Source: Acanthaster planci (lineage: Eukaryota > Echinodermata > Asteroidea > Valvatida > Acanthasteridae). From it: a stretch of 64,000 bases of DNA. The translations under genes were made by a program, and so were the position numbers. The notes beneath the pieces are model-generated. The model was not told where the DNA came from. It worked only from the letters and a program-made list of their open reading frames with translations, and made no database searches. Shown in pieces: positions 13,143 to 23,885 of the stretch. The stretch is from assembly GCF_001949145.1 (NCBI RefSeq), contig NW_019091675.1, positions 241,025 to 305,024 on the forward strand, given 5' to 3'. How positions within the stretch are numbered: position 1 is the first letter of the stretch; each line of letters begins with the position of its first letter.

Positions 13143-13239
13143 CTGTTACCTGCGCGTTGCTATGGGTACAGTTGACTACGAGAAGATACCAAATGCACAG
13201 AAGACCCGCCACGAATGTGGATCCGCAAGGACCGCCCAT
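13143..13239 (-). CDS. Signal-peptide first exon, probable start of the SRCR gene
   Basis: From ATG at 13239 the minus strand encodes about 32 residues. The hydrophobic core is FVAGLLCIWYLLVV, followed by NCTHSNAQ, as in a cleavable signal peptide. The exon ends CAGGTAACAG|GTAAGG, a strong donor in phase 1, exactly the phase required by the SRCR exon at 1580-1245; joined, they read VTG-DVRLADG. An in-frame ATG at 13299 would add 20 residues ahead of the hydrophobic core, so the later ATG is preferred. The link to the SRCR exons across 11.6 kb is inferred from strand, phase and protein logic, with no transcript. It could instead start another secreted protein whose exons I missed. Confidence 0.55.
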
Positions 13240-15300
13240 CCTTTCTTCTGCTGGCAATGTAGCAGCTTTATTGGAAGTCACTGGTAATACCAAACTCAAG
13301 AGATAATTACAGGCTGGATACCTAAAGACACACCGAGCTTACATCTCCTTCACAAGTGGCTTCCAGGGACCGAAGGAACACTGAACTGAACTGAACTGTT
13401 AACCTATAACAGGACGCATTGGATTGAAAAAAATGGATGTCTGCTTTTTTATTTATGCACCGTCCCCCGCGCGGAGGAGCTGACATGTGACATCTTCCCA
13501 AAGCTGGCTCAATCTTCCGCTTGCACTGTGACGATGTGGCTTTCGAAATGAACTTGTAAGTCAACAATAGAACAAGGTCGGAACATATGCGCACTAACTT
13601 ATAGATGAATTTGGCACCGGTCCAATCTCACATGCCTGGATAGGGTGTCAGCGTGTACCAGTTTAACACTTATAGTCCGTTTCCGCATTGTGAAACATCA
13701 CTCTCTGACTACCGTTAGCTTTGATAGGTAAATGGCAACAAACAATGCACATCCTTCCTTCCTTATATTAGTAGGCCAATCGCGATTTAGCACCACATCC
13801 AAATATATGTAATACATCTTAATTCTTAAGGCCTATAGAGGGAAACGTCTGTGAAATGCAAAACCTCATTTGAACACTGGCATTCGATAAACCAGTCTTT
13901 TTTGCGGCCAGCTCCCCGCCGATACCCCGGTACCGGTACGTTGCAGCTGGTCTGAAATCATGGCTCAAATTCGAGTACAGCCGTAGGCCTATGTCTCCTC
14001 GACAGCTTGTGTACCTGCAGTAACAAGTTGCATGTGCAATGCATTCTCTTGGCTGCTACAAACATTGAGGACTTCTTTTCATAGTCATAGCTCTTAGGGC
14101 CTAATTACGAGTGGAAAATAGGGGTGCAAAGTAATTTAAGTAAAGTGTAATGGCTTAACTTACATAGACCAGCTTGAAAAGAAGAGCCAGATTACCCAAC
14201 CGGCATAGACGGCACTTCACCAAACGTTTGGGGGCTTTTAGGTAAATTGTATGTGGGGCCCCATGTATGAATGTACCATGTGCCATCCAAAGACATATCG
14301 TCCGTGAAACTACTGTTAATGTTGTCCAGGGAAGTTGTTTAGTCCTGTAGTGTCTGCTGCATGTTAAGTTGTTTTTACCGTGCACGTGCACCGCCCACAC
14401 AACTGTGTTCATTAAAGACCTCTTTTTTGGCAAAGTGAACTCTGCCCATTAGAATAACTATTTCACACATGAACAAACGCTGACGTAGTTGCATTTTTAT
14501 AAAACGTAAATATTAAACAGCTTGCCATTCTGGGTCATACTTTTCGAGATTGGCGTACGGCGGCTTGCTTTAATAGCACAGTTTAGCATCAGTCACCAAG
14601 AACTAGGAAGCTCGAAAGGGCGAGGTGTTTCTTACAGGACCAGCTCCCTGACTCGAAGATAAAGATCCTTTTTAACAAATCAATAATTACCAGGAAATTT
14701 TCATTTGCAGGTTTGGTTCTCAAGAGTATCGATGCCTGATGCGTTAGGATTTAAAGCACAGAAGCCATTTTAGAAAAACCTCAAAATCTGGATAGCGTTG
14801 GTCGACCTTGGGTGCGTTCCGCAAGCTGTGCCAGTCTCTAACAATTTCCGCAGTGTGCATGAAAAGATACCGGCGAACGTTCTTTAGGACGAGCAACCCA
14901 CCATAATGGGGCCAACATTGCAAAAAGAGTAAGCAAATCGTTGAAACCTTCAAAAAAGAGTGAGCAATTTAATGAAACTTCCACGACTTGCAGTGCCAGG
15001 GACCATGAAGCCTATTTTCATCATTGACGATGACAACTGTCTGAACTTGTGTGGCATGATAGAATTAATGGTTCACAACTTTCTCCCATAGCGGTAGGGC
15101 CTTTGGCTATATATTTCACAAGCCATTTGAAAGATTGTTGACAGTAAGAGATAATCACCGGATGACGACATCCGGAAAATCAGACGACAACTTGTATTCC
15201 TACAGGGCTATAATGGTCAAATGGTATGTAGCATAATTTACACCCCCACAAGCTCCTCCACAAAGCGTGTTTAGAACATGACTAATAAAAAGTATGACCC
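13240..15300. other. No gene recognised
   Basis: Upstream side of the signal-peptide exon on the minus strand, so it should contain that gene's 5' UTR and promoter. I see no clear TATA box, repeat family or coding exon. The open frames are short and motif-free. Confidence 0.5.
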
Positions 15301-15304
15301 ACTA

Positions 15305-15360
15305 TTTCGCCCGGGTATAGTTCGCCAAGGCGGATTAATATTTTGCCAAGGGTGATTAAT
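15305..15360. repeat. Satellite-like units left of the gap, inverted relative to the right side
   Basis: Units such as gccaaggcggattaatattt followed by tgccaagggtgattaatggc, spaced about 20 bp. The same unit occurs in inverse orientation at 15685-15775, across the assembly gap. Confidence 0.6.
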
Positions 15361-15380
15361 GGCGACATTGTGAAACAAGC

Positions 15381-15567
15381 NNNNNNNNNNNNNNNNNNNN
15401 NNNNNNNNNNNNNNNNNNNNNNNNNNNNNNNNNNNNNNNNNNNNNNNNNNNNNNNNNNNNNNNNNNNNNNNNNNNNNNNNNNNNNNNNNNNNNNNNNNNN
15501 NNNNNNNNNNNNNNNNNNNNNNNNNNNNNNNNNNNNNNNNNNNNNNNNNNNNNNNNNNNNNNNNNNN
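15381..15567. other. Assembly gap (187 N)
   Basis: Run of N. The open frames spanning it are artefacts. Inverted satellite units on both sides suggest that a hard-to-assemble palindromic repeat caused the break. Confidence 0.98.
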
Positions 15568-15684
15568 TAAGCTCTCGGACAAGCACTGAGCATACAGTGC
15601 TTATAAATATACGTTGGGTAAGGGCAAACCCGTTATATATAATTAACATCTCCCCAACGCAAAAATACATCTTGATAATTGTGA

Positions 15685-15775
15685 AACACCTAATCTGCCA
15701 AGGCAAAATAGTAATCCACCACGGCGAAATAGTAATCCGCTCAAGCAAAACAAGTAAATCCACTCGAGGAAATTA
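15685..15775. repeat. Satellite-like units right of the gap
   Basis: Degenerate units of about 21 bp (ccaaggcaaaatagtaatcc, then acggcgaaatagtaatccgc, then caagcaaaacaagtaaatcc), in reverse orientation to those at 15305-15360. Confidence 0.6.
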
Positions 15776-17369
15776 GTAAGGCCAATGGTTTTTTTTGTCA
15801 CGATTCCGTATGTGAGCACAGAGCACCTGCTCTTTCACAGTAGAATTTTGAGCCGATACACTTAGATATACATGTATACACACTGTACATGTAGGTATAT
15901 ACAGTTTATGCAAGTGAAGGTTCTTTGGTTAAACGAGGACTTTAAGATTCTATTTCTGAAAAATTGTATCAAGATAAGGCCAACAAGATTGCTCTCCTGC
16001 GCGACACGCGTAATGGGATTTTAGCTTTTCGACGGCTTGGCATGCGCATGATGATCGTCTTTGCTAACGATTCGCCCAAAGCGTTCTACAGTTATAACAA
16101 GGCGGGAAAATCGAACAAGGTTACATATAAAGCTCCATAGTAAACACACACGGCCTCCACCAAAGTTCGAAGCAGGTGCTGAGCTCACATAATAGCTCAT
16201 AGCCTATATGTACATGTACTTCCGTCAAAGTTCTAGAGATCAGGGCTTGTTTATATATTTGCGTTTCCTTCACAAAATTTGGTAGACGACACTATAGCTA
16301 GCTGGCCGTGAACAGGCCTAAAATAGCCTACACCAACGAAATGATACAAGATGGGCATATCCTCAAACAATGTTCTTTACAGTAAAAGAGAGTTTTGAGT
16401 TCCATGAAAAAAAAGTTTGAAAAATTCCCTAATTTATTTTGGATAGCATCAGGAGCATCATTTCGGCGTTGGGGAGGGTCGTCTAAATATAAGTACATGT
16501 CTAAACATTGGTCGGACTAGGTTTTGTAAATTATGTCAGATTGGAATTTCAGGCTATTCATGGTGAAAGACAGCAGTAAGTGAAAAGGTTTGCGGTAGCA
16601 CCATGCGAACGAATATATCTCTTATGAGGATGATGAGGATTTTATTTTCAGTACAATCTCACTATTGTTTTTCCATGTCCTTTCCAAAGTTGAGCTCGCC
16701 TCCAATTAGCACTGGACCAAAATGAGGTAGTATGAAAGATTAGGAGGTACAAACAAGCATGACAAGCGCTACATGGGGAAATAAGGACGAGCACGAACTG
16801 GGCTTGGGCAAGTTGGTGCGTACAAAGGAGGGGACTTTGCAACATGCCCTTGCTCAATTTTCGAGCCGAAAAATACAGTGCTTAGCTGTGACGGGAAGTG
16901 TATAGGCCCTACGTTGCAGCATAATTATTTCACGATTTACGAAGTCCAACGTGTGTCTTGGCAGTAATTACCCCTCCGAAGAGCCGGGCTGTTTTGGCCC
17001 TGGGTTGGGGCGGATTCCGGGCCTGAAGAACTCAGCTGTGCCACACTCGATTTGAAACTAGGCATGTAAAACACTCTTTATCATTAATCAATTAATTTTA
17101 GATTTTTGCCCTGCCCGACGTATATTATAATACTGTATACCTAGTGTTCGCCTCCGTAGGCTTGTGAAAAAACCACAAGCGTACTCGGGTGGGACTCGAA
17201 CCTTTATCATTACTATTAGAACTATGAAGTTTGAACTTAATCGGACATTTAACAAGTGTTGCCTGCCATGTAGGGGTCCATGGTGCTTTGTAAACCTGAG
17301 GGGGCAAATGGCACTCAAGGAGAAGCCGAGCCTGTTCCATTTGCCCCTGGGGTGTACAAAACCCGAGGA
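15776..17369. other. No gene recognised
   Basis: AT-rich sequence with only short motif-free frames on both strands. A GGTTCGAGTCC word on the minus strand near 17190 looks like a tRNA/SINE B box, but no matching A box or tRNA fold was found. Confidence 0.45.
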
Positions 17370-20060
17370 CCCCGTCACTGCAGGCTACAGTTGTTTTCTT
17401 ATACCATTGATTATGGCCACTGCTGCTTTATTATCCGTCCAGAAAACCACACATCTCAGTCAGATCTGGTCCCCAAAAGTGCAGCGCCAGTACAATGGGG
17501 AGAAGTTCAAGGAAAGCAACAGAAAAGCGCAGTGAACGGATTGACAAGGGCCATCTGCCGTACGTCCTATCATATGAAGTAAACTATGGGATAGAGAGAC
17601 CCCTCGCCTTTGTGTTGGTCACTGTTATACTGGTATCTCAGGAATTCTTGTCAGACATATGGGGGATGTGTCAGGTGAAAATAGGCTGGGGTGCGTATAG
17701 GGATTGGACTTACTGGGGGTACCCCTCTGTCCCATTTTGTGCCTGGTATATACATGTATGTCCAATTACCATGAAAGAATGCACCAACATCTACATCGGC
17801 TGAAGATCGGTGTACAATTGTAAGGTGTGACTGGACTACCAGATTTGGGTTGGGAATATGACCGAGCCATTGAAATTGACCAAGAACCGTCGCCATGCCA
17901 ACAGGTCGGCGGAGCGCTCCTGAAGAAATGCGGATAAGATGATGTGGCTTCCGAACGCCGCTGATAAAAACACACGGCCTGGGCGAACAGCTTTACAGAT
18001 GAAATTTAAACTTCCAAGCACAGACTGAAGGTCCCTGGGAGCAATTTTTTTGTTTAAATAGTGCATTACCCAACTTCTCTAATACGTACACGATTTTTGC
18101 AAGTGGAACTTGAATTGTCTGAGCAATAGTGTCGATTGCCAACCCTAGTAAAGTGATGTTAGTAGTCGGTCCAACCGTTTTGTCTGACGCTAAGAGAACT
18201 CCAAACTCAATACAGACGACCGTAAAATAACTGAAAGCAGGAGCGCTGTCCCTCGAATTTGCACTTCCCACAAAATGAAATCGTCGAGGTACTGACTGAA
18301 TTGCCAGTCATTGCCACTTTGCGGGTAAAGTACTGAAGGAATGTGCTAAACCATTCGAATGTCACACACGATATGTAACAGTCCGTGGGTATACACAATT
18401 TTGTCGTAGTAGTATGACCCATCGAAGAAGCCAAACAGGTTGAAATCATCCGGGTGAACTAGCAGCAAGCGAAAAGCCGACTTAATGTCAAATTTAGCCA
18501 TAAGAGCACCAGTGCCTAAACTTGAGACCAACCCTGCCGCGTCATCAAAACTCGAATAATTAACAACAGGAACAGACGGGTCAATTTAACCATTGACGGA
18601 ATCGCCAAAGTCAGGCAAGGGAGAGTAAAAAAGGACCAGTATTCAGTAATGCGGCCAAACTGAGTCTCCCTGACAATTTTATTATGAAATAAAGCCTTGT
18701 GTTCACGGACGGACTTGAAATTGCGAGCCGGAGAGTGTACTCGCGGACCAGAATAGTCCAAACGAAAGCCAAAAGTCATACCTTCAATCAGGATTTGTGC
18801 GTCTTGCCTTCCTGGGTATGTGTTGCCAGTGAGAAAAGGGACCATGCTAGTTGGGCAATGCCAAGGCGTAGGGAGCTACCGCGGCAATTATTGGCCGAGT
18901 GGCCAGGGGACATGTACACGGAACACTTGTGGGCAAATCGACATGCGAGCCGGAAACATGGACCGCAGTTGAAGTCGAAACAGATTCCAAAAGCGGTGCC
19001 TCACTACTGTTCCTGCTGAGAGGATGTAGGCCTACGACCCGGTCCCGGGACGCGCTTTTGGGTGGACTTATGGGGATAGGGACGAAAAAAGTTCTGTGAG
19101 GGACCACCCACTAGCGTTAGCCACAATTCAGCGTCGATGCTGGCCCAAGAACGCACAGGCATTCGTGCTTGGCGAAGACGAAACTGGATATCATAATCGC
19201 TCGAGCCGAAACCCGTGCGACGGAAGGCCGCAGATCGGATAGTATCGGCATATTTCAGTAATTGTCAAGCTCAGTCATGATGACGAATCAAGTAAATGGA
19301 TGCAAACACCAAGAAAGCCGAAGACCATTGCTCAATGGACGTTATGCGAAGCTGGTGGCGGGGGGGGCGAATTCGCAAGGTGGGTGATTCAGATGAACCG
19401 ATCATAAATACACAGTCGTGAGAGTGAGCATTACCAAACCCAGTACGAGTTGCCGTATAGCAAAGAACCAAATTGGACAAATTCCCCATTCCAATTTTTT
19501 TCTTGAATGTTTTTAGGTACGCCCAGCCCAAGCTCGTCACAAACGCTGGTTAGTGCACACCGCAGTGTAGTCTTGTACATTATCCATTGAAGGGGAAGCG
19601 AAATACAGATGGAAGTCAAAGCCAATGCAGGTGAACTAGTACTATGAGTAAGATCACTAGTAGACATTAAATGAGGAATAGATTAGTGGTTCACAACAGG
19701 TAATGGAAAAAGATTGCAGTGAACATCTGACTCACCGAGCCTCGAAGTCACAGTCGGTGCAGCGGCAGCACTTTGCGGGCCTCCGGGTGGGAGAGATTTA
19801 TCTACAGCACCAGTACGGATTGCAGGTGATGGTATGGCTGCTGCCGGTATACTTTTCTCCAGCACAACCAACATGGGGTTGCCTCAGCAGCATCACCCCT
19901 GCTTTGCGTAGGCCTAGCAAAGCGAGGCCTTCCGAGCGGTCTCCTACTCTCCGAAGGCCGCGCGGTTGCCGCCACTCGCTTCCAAGACTTCCGGCATCTT
20001 GCAGTGACCAGAAATCGTGTTTAACAAAAGACTGAATACAAATTGGCAGATAAAGAAACA
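17370..20060 (-). mobile_element. Decayed Ngaro/DIRS-like retroelement
   Basis: Read on the minus strand: an Ala/Pro-rich leader (about 20.0-19.7 kb); a region with VPKNIQEKNWNGEFVQF (19.5 kb) and YDIQFRLRQAR-type sequence (19.15 kb); a Cys/His segment (CFDFNCGPCFRLACRFAHKC, 18.97 kb); then a reverse transcriptase with DIKSAFRLLLVHP (18.5 kb), the catalytic YLDDF (18.29 kb) and LQSVLGSLNFICKAVRPGR (18.0 kb); then RNase H-like AFLELLPIVLALHFWG (17.5 kb). This gag-RT-RNase H order and the RT style are those of Ngaro-like elements. Stops and frameshifts are everywhere, and a MITE lies inside the RNase H region (17581-17742). No tyrosine recombinase was seen downstream, so the 3' part is missing or unrecognisable. 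Confidence 0.72.
17581..17742 (+). mobile_element. Palindromic MITE inserted in the RNase H region
   Basis: Starts actatgggatagagagaccc and ends gggtacccctctgtcccatt, so the ends are inverted copies of each other. It is closely related to 20336-20495, sharing atctcaggaattctt and gggggtacccct. It splits the RNase H coding remnant: FFHGNW lies on one side and AFLELLP on the other. It therefore arrived after the retroelement. Confidence 0.65.
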
Positions 20061-20335
20061 CTCAGAACAACTGGAAAAAGTGGGAAAATAGACAGATTGG
20101 CTTTATAAAAATGATAAGACATGAAACTACTACAACCATCAGACTAAACTGCTCGGACAAAAGTGACCAACCCAGCTCTGCGGATTTACCTTTATTGGCG
20201 ATAGGTCCTTTTACCAATCAACGTGGGACCACTCAGTGCCGTGGGAAAGGAGAGCATCTTCCGGACCTAAAAGCCGCAACCGTCTTGAGGGAAATAGATT
20301 CTTTGAAGCCACCTAGTCCTCAAAGGCATTTGAAG

Positions 20336-20495
20336 CAAGATATGGGACAGAGAGAACCCCCGCCTTCGTGTCGGTCATTGTTTGATCGGAATCTCAGGAA
20401 TTCTTTTCAGACTTCGAGGGGGTTGTGTTAGGTAACAGTCTAGAGTGTGATAGGGATTTGACATGTAGGGGGGTACCCCTCCGTCCCATATCTTG
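20336..20495 (+). mobile_element. Palindromic MITE, second copy
   Basis: 160 bp with near-perfect inverted ends: caagatatgggacagagag on the left and cccctccgtcccatatcttg on the right. The interior matches the copy at 17581-17742. Non-coding. Confidence 0.7.
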
Positions 20496-23400
20496 CCTGG
20501 TACACTCAAAGGTATTTTCACAAGATTGGCGTAACAATGACCGCACCTCGCCTCTTTTAGGGTTAAAGCGTACCTCGGGTGAAGCAAGTCTGTTCATATT
20601 TAATGTCCTGATCTCATTTTTTTGTATATCCCTTTTAGCCCCCGAAGTGCCAGCTGGGCTCAAAGTGGCATGCGGGTTCTTTACCAACGAGCCTCTGTGT
20701 CCCACGACGTTCCTCTTTGGCACACAGATCAAAATGCCAGCAACGGGAATGTAAATAGCGCTCTCTCCCGTTTGACACCGTCTCGAACGCTCTGATTGGA
20801 CGAGATAGCTTGGGGATGCGCTTGGCGCCTTTACAAAAACCACAAGAGGCGAAATGGCCGTAGACGGCTGTTCCATGTCAAGACATATCTAATAAACAAA
20901 TGCAGCCACGCGGACTGAGTGATATGTGAAGGTAAGTTAAAGCGTTTTTGTTTCTTTTTTTGTCGAGTTGAAGCAATGGAACAACCGTCTGCAGGCCAGG
21001 GTCAAGTGACATAAAGTTCACAGACACATTTTAATTTAAAGATGGCGTGTGAGAGTGAGACCGTGAGATTGAATGGGTAAAGGCAAAAAGACTGGAAAAT
21101 ACCAGAACGTGAGTGAAATCATTCAAATAGTGTGTCATTAGAAATCGGAGAAACTAAGGAACATTTGTGTAGACAAACAAATTTGCGCATACGATTAAAA
21201 GAGGGTGCACCGAAGATTTGACCACGCCGACAGAAAATTGTGTATACGGATGTGTGGCTAAGGATCGAGCGGGAGCGAGGGTCCGTGCCACACCACAAGT
21301 GGGGCTACAGCAACCATTAGCACCTTTTTCCTATAATAAGTCTACTTTTTCAAAACAACTTACCTAGATAAGTTAGCAGGGATGTTCTCTTTCATATCAG
21401 AAAGAAAAGAGGGAAGGACTTTGGATTTGAGGGGTATTGTGGCAGCGTATTATGGAGGGGTATAAACGGCAGCGTGAATGATACGACGAAAACCTGTGAA
21501 CTAAGACGGATATACAGCGCATACAGTCTGGTTTCTTGACCTGGAACCATAAAAGTTTCTTTTACGAAATTCAGTGGGGGTCCGGACAACTCGACCGTAC
21601 CGTTTACCAACTCGACTTCGGACACTCACTGTACCGCTGAAACAACTCGATCGTTGAGACAACTCGACCGTCCATGCGTAAAAAGGAGAGACAGGTCGAC
21701 CGTTGAAACAATTGCAAGTCGTCCTTTGAGACAAGTTATCCGTTGGCACACTCTCCGCTCAGCCCAGTCACCTGCTGAGGCCACGGTGTGAAATACTATG
21801 CCTTAAAAATGGGGTGGAATTTCACGTAGTAGATAGACAAGTCTAATTTCTCAGGTTTTATAAAAAAAATGGTGGCCGTAAGTAAGTCAATCTTTGCGCA
21901 ATCAATCGATCTTGCACACGCGCTGACCCAGCCACGTAAACCTAGTTCCGGCTCACTTGAAAAAAAAAAACCTACCTCCTTTTTGTTATCCTTCAGTTTT
22001 ACATTCTCAGCCAGGTTCTGGTTAAAAGGTGAAATGTAAGCTTCTTGTTGAACAAAAACTTGTTCTCAGAAAATGTCTAGAAGAGAAATTCCAGCCACAT
22101 TTCTGATTCACATTTTGACATTTTTGAACGGTTTGTCAAAAATCATGGTAGCGGGAGAAAAATTGCAAACAGTTTCAGGGCGATGTGTCACTCACTACAA
22201 GTGATCCTAGGTACTTTTTTCATACTCAACAGTCATATAAACTTTGTCTGTCTGTTTAAATCAAAAGGACTTTAAAGTTGCGTTTTATTAAAACTGGCCG
22301 AAAACTGAACAGACCTATTGTTTCCTAGTTTTGGGTCGCACATGAGTGCATGCACGCAATATACGTTGTGAACTGATCTTACTATACAGACGTTGCAGAG
22401 ATGTACGTGACGTAATCATGGGTTCTTCAACTGTGTGGCACGACGTAGTATCGTTGATGGGCTCACGCTGTGCAGCTGAAAAAGTTGAGTCGAAATTTAT
22501 GCCAGTTCCGCTTTATAAAATTCATTTGAATTCTTATTTATGAACTGATTTTCCCTAAATTAAGAAATTTTTCATTTAGAAATCAGCTTTTTACAATGGT
22601 TCTGGCTGAAAATGGATTTGTCGCTCGCGTAGTTACTTTCCAGAAACCGATCCAGAACGAGGAAGGGTGTAGCTACTTTCGTCGATTCTGTACGTCCGAA
22701 CTAAAAGTTAAAAATTTGAAATTAATTTGCTCTAGCACACAAGGTGGATGGTGACCACATTTTACTGGAATTTGAGGATTTCGGCCACACAATCTCATAA
22801 AAATATTTCCAAACCTTCATTCGAAAAGCCCTCTACGTCTTGGCGAAAATGTCCCCGTTTCCTATCGGACGAGAAAGCATGTACAGTAGGTCGCCATTTT
22901 CGCGCACCAAACGATCAACTGACTGCACTACACTGCCCGGACACGTACATCCACATACATTCACTCACACAGTAGGCCTACAGCTGCAGTCAGCAGAGTA
23001 CAGCGGCCGCGAAAGTATACGCGAAGGAGGTGATGGAGCGCCAATTGTACAAACAAGCATGGTATAAAAGTGGATGTTCCAATTGTTCCTTCTGATTGGT
23101 CAAAATGTTCCAGTTTTTGTTTCGACTCGAGGATCGGGGGAATTGGTTTGCAGCAAAGGGGGTCAGATTTTCAGTCTTGAGACTATATTAGTATTACTAA
23201 AGAAAAAGAAAGAAGGCCACAAATATGAGAATACTGAAAATTTATGAGTTTTCATTCTACCGTGAACTGGAATCCTATCACGCCAGCACTGAATTATTCA
23301 ACGTGTACTGACTGCCTCTATGTACAATTTCTCAAGGCTCGCCTTAGTGGTGGAGCTTCAGTCGACGACCTAACACGCGCTGAGGATGAGATCTCCGAAA

Positions 23401-23725
23401 TTACCCTTTAATAGACATAACTGTGATCAAGTTTTTGTTTTCTTTCAAAAACTGTAATTTTGTGTTATCTTTTCTGTTTCCAATTGCCATGTTCATGTTG
23501 GATACAGTCTGCGTGAATGACTTAATTTTTCAACTTTTGAATGCTTTTTAACGGAGATTTGCTTCACCATCGTTTCATCTACAGTATAGAAAACTACATT
23601 CGGAGAAAAATCTTCTTTTAAATTATATGTAGTCTACGTGTAGTATGAGCACAAAGCATGGGCTGTGGCAATTTTTTTTCTGTATGGCGGAGCACAATAA
23701 CCAAAAGTTGAAGGTAGGACACACA
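20496..23725. other. No gene recognised
   Basis: No exon or retroelement domain could be supported. A degenerate repeat of words like aactcgaccgttgagacaa occurs at about 21590-21760. One such word recurs at 32888 (gtcgaccgttgagacaagtt), so this is a dispersed repeat. Confidence 0.45.
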
Positions 23726-23885
23726 ATGACCTCACTGTCGTGCTGTTTACAATGGCCTCACTGTCGTGCTGTTTACAGTGGCCTCACTGTCGTGCTGTTT
23801 ACAATTAATGGCCTCACTGTCGTGCTGTTTACAATTAATGGCCTCACTGTCGTGCTGTTTACAATGGCCTCACTGTCGTGCTGTT
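23726..23885 (+). repeat. Minisatellite, six copies of a 26/30-bp unit
   Basis: Six near-identical copies of a 26-bp unit beginning atggcctcactgtcgtgctg and ending tttaca. Copies 3/4 and 4/5 are separated by an extra atta, and the last copy is partial. Copies start at 23726, 23752, 23778, 23808, 23838 and 23864. The plus-strand frame across it simply repeats a Leu-Ser-Cys-Cys peptide and is not taken as a gene. Confidence 0.92.

Noticed and set aside
17170-17215. tRNA-like B box (GGTTCGAGTCC on the minus strand)
   Set aside because: No A box at suitable distance and no cloverleaf could be drawn; perhaps a SINE relic or chance.
20394-20876. 160-codon minus-strand open frame
   Set aside because: Its last third lies in the palindromic MITE and the rest has no recognisable domain.
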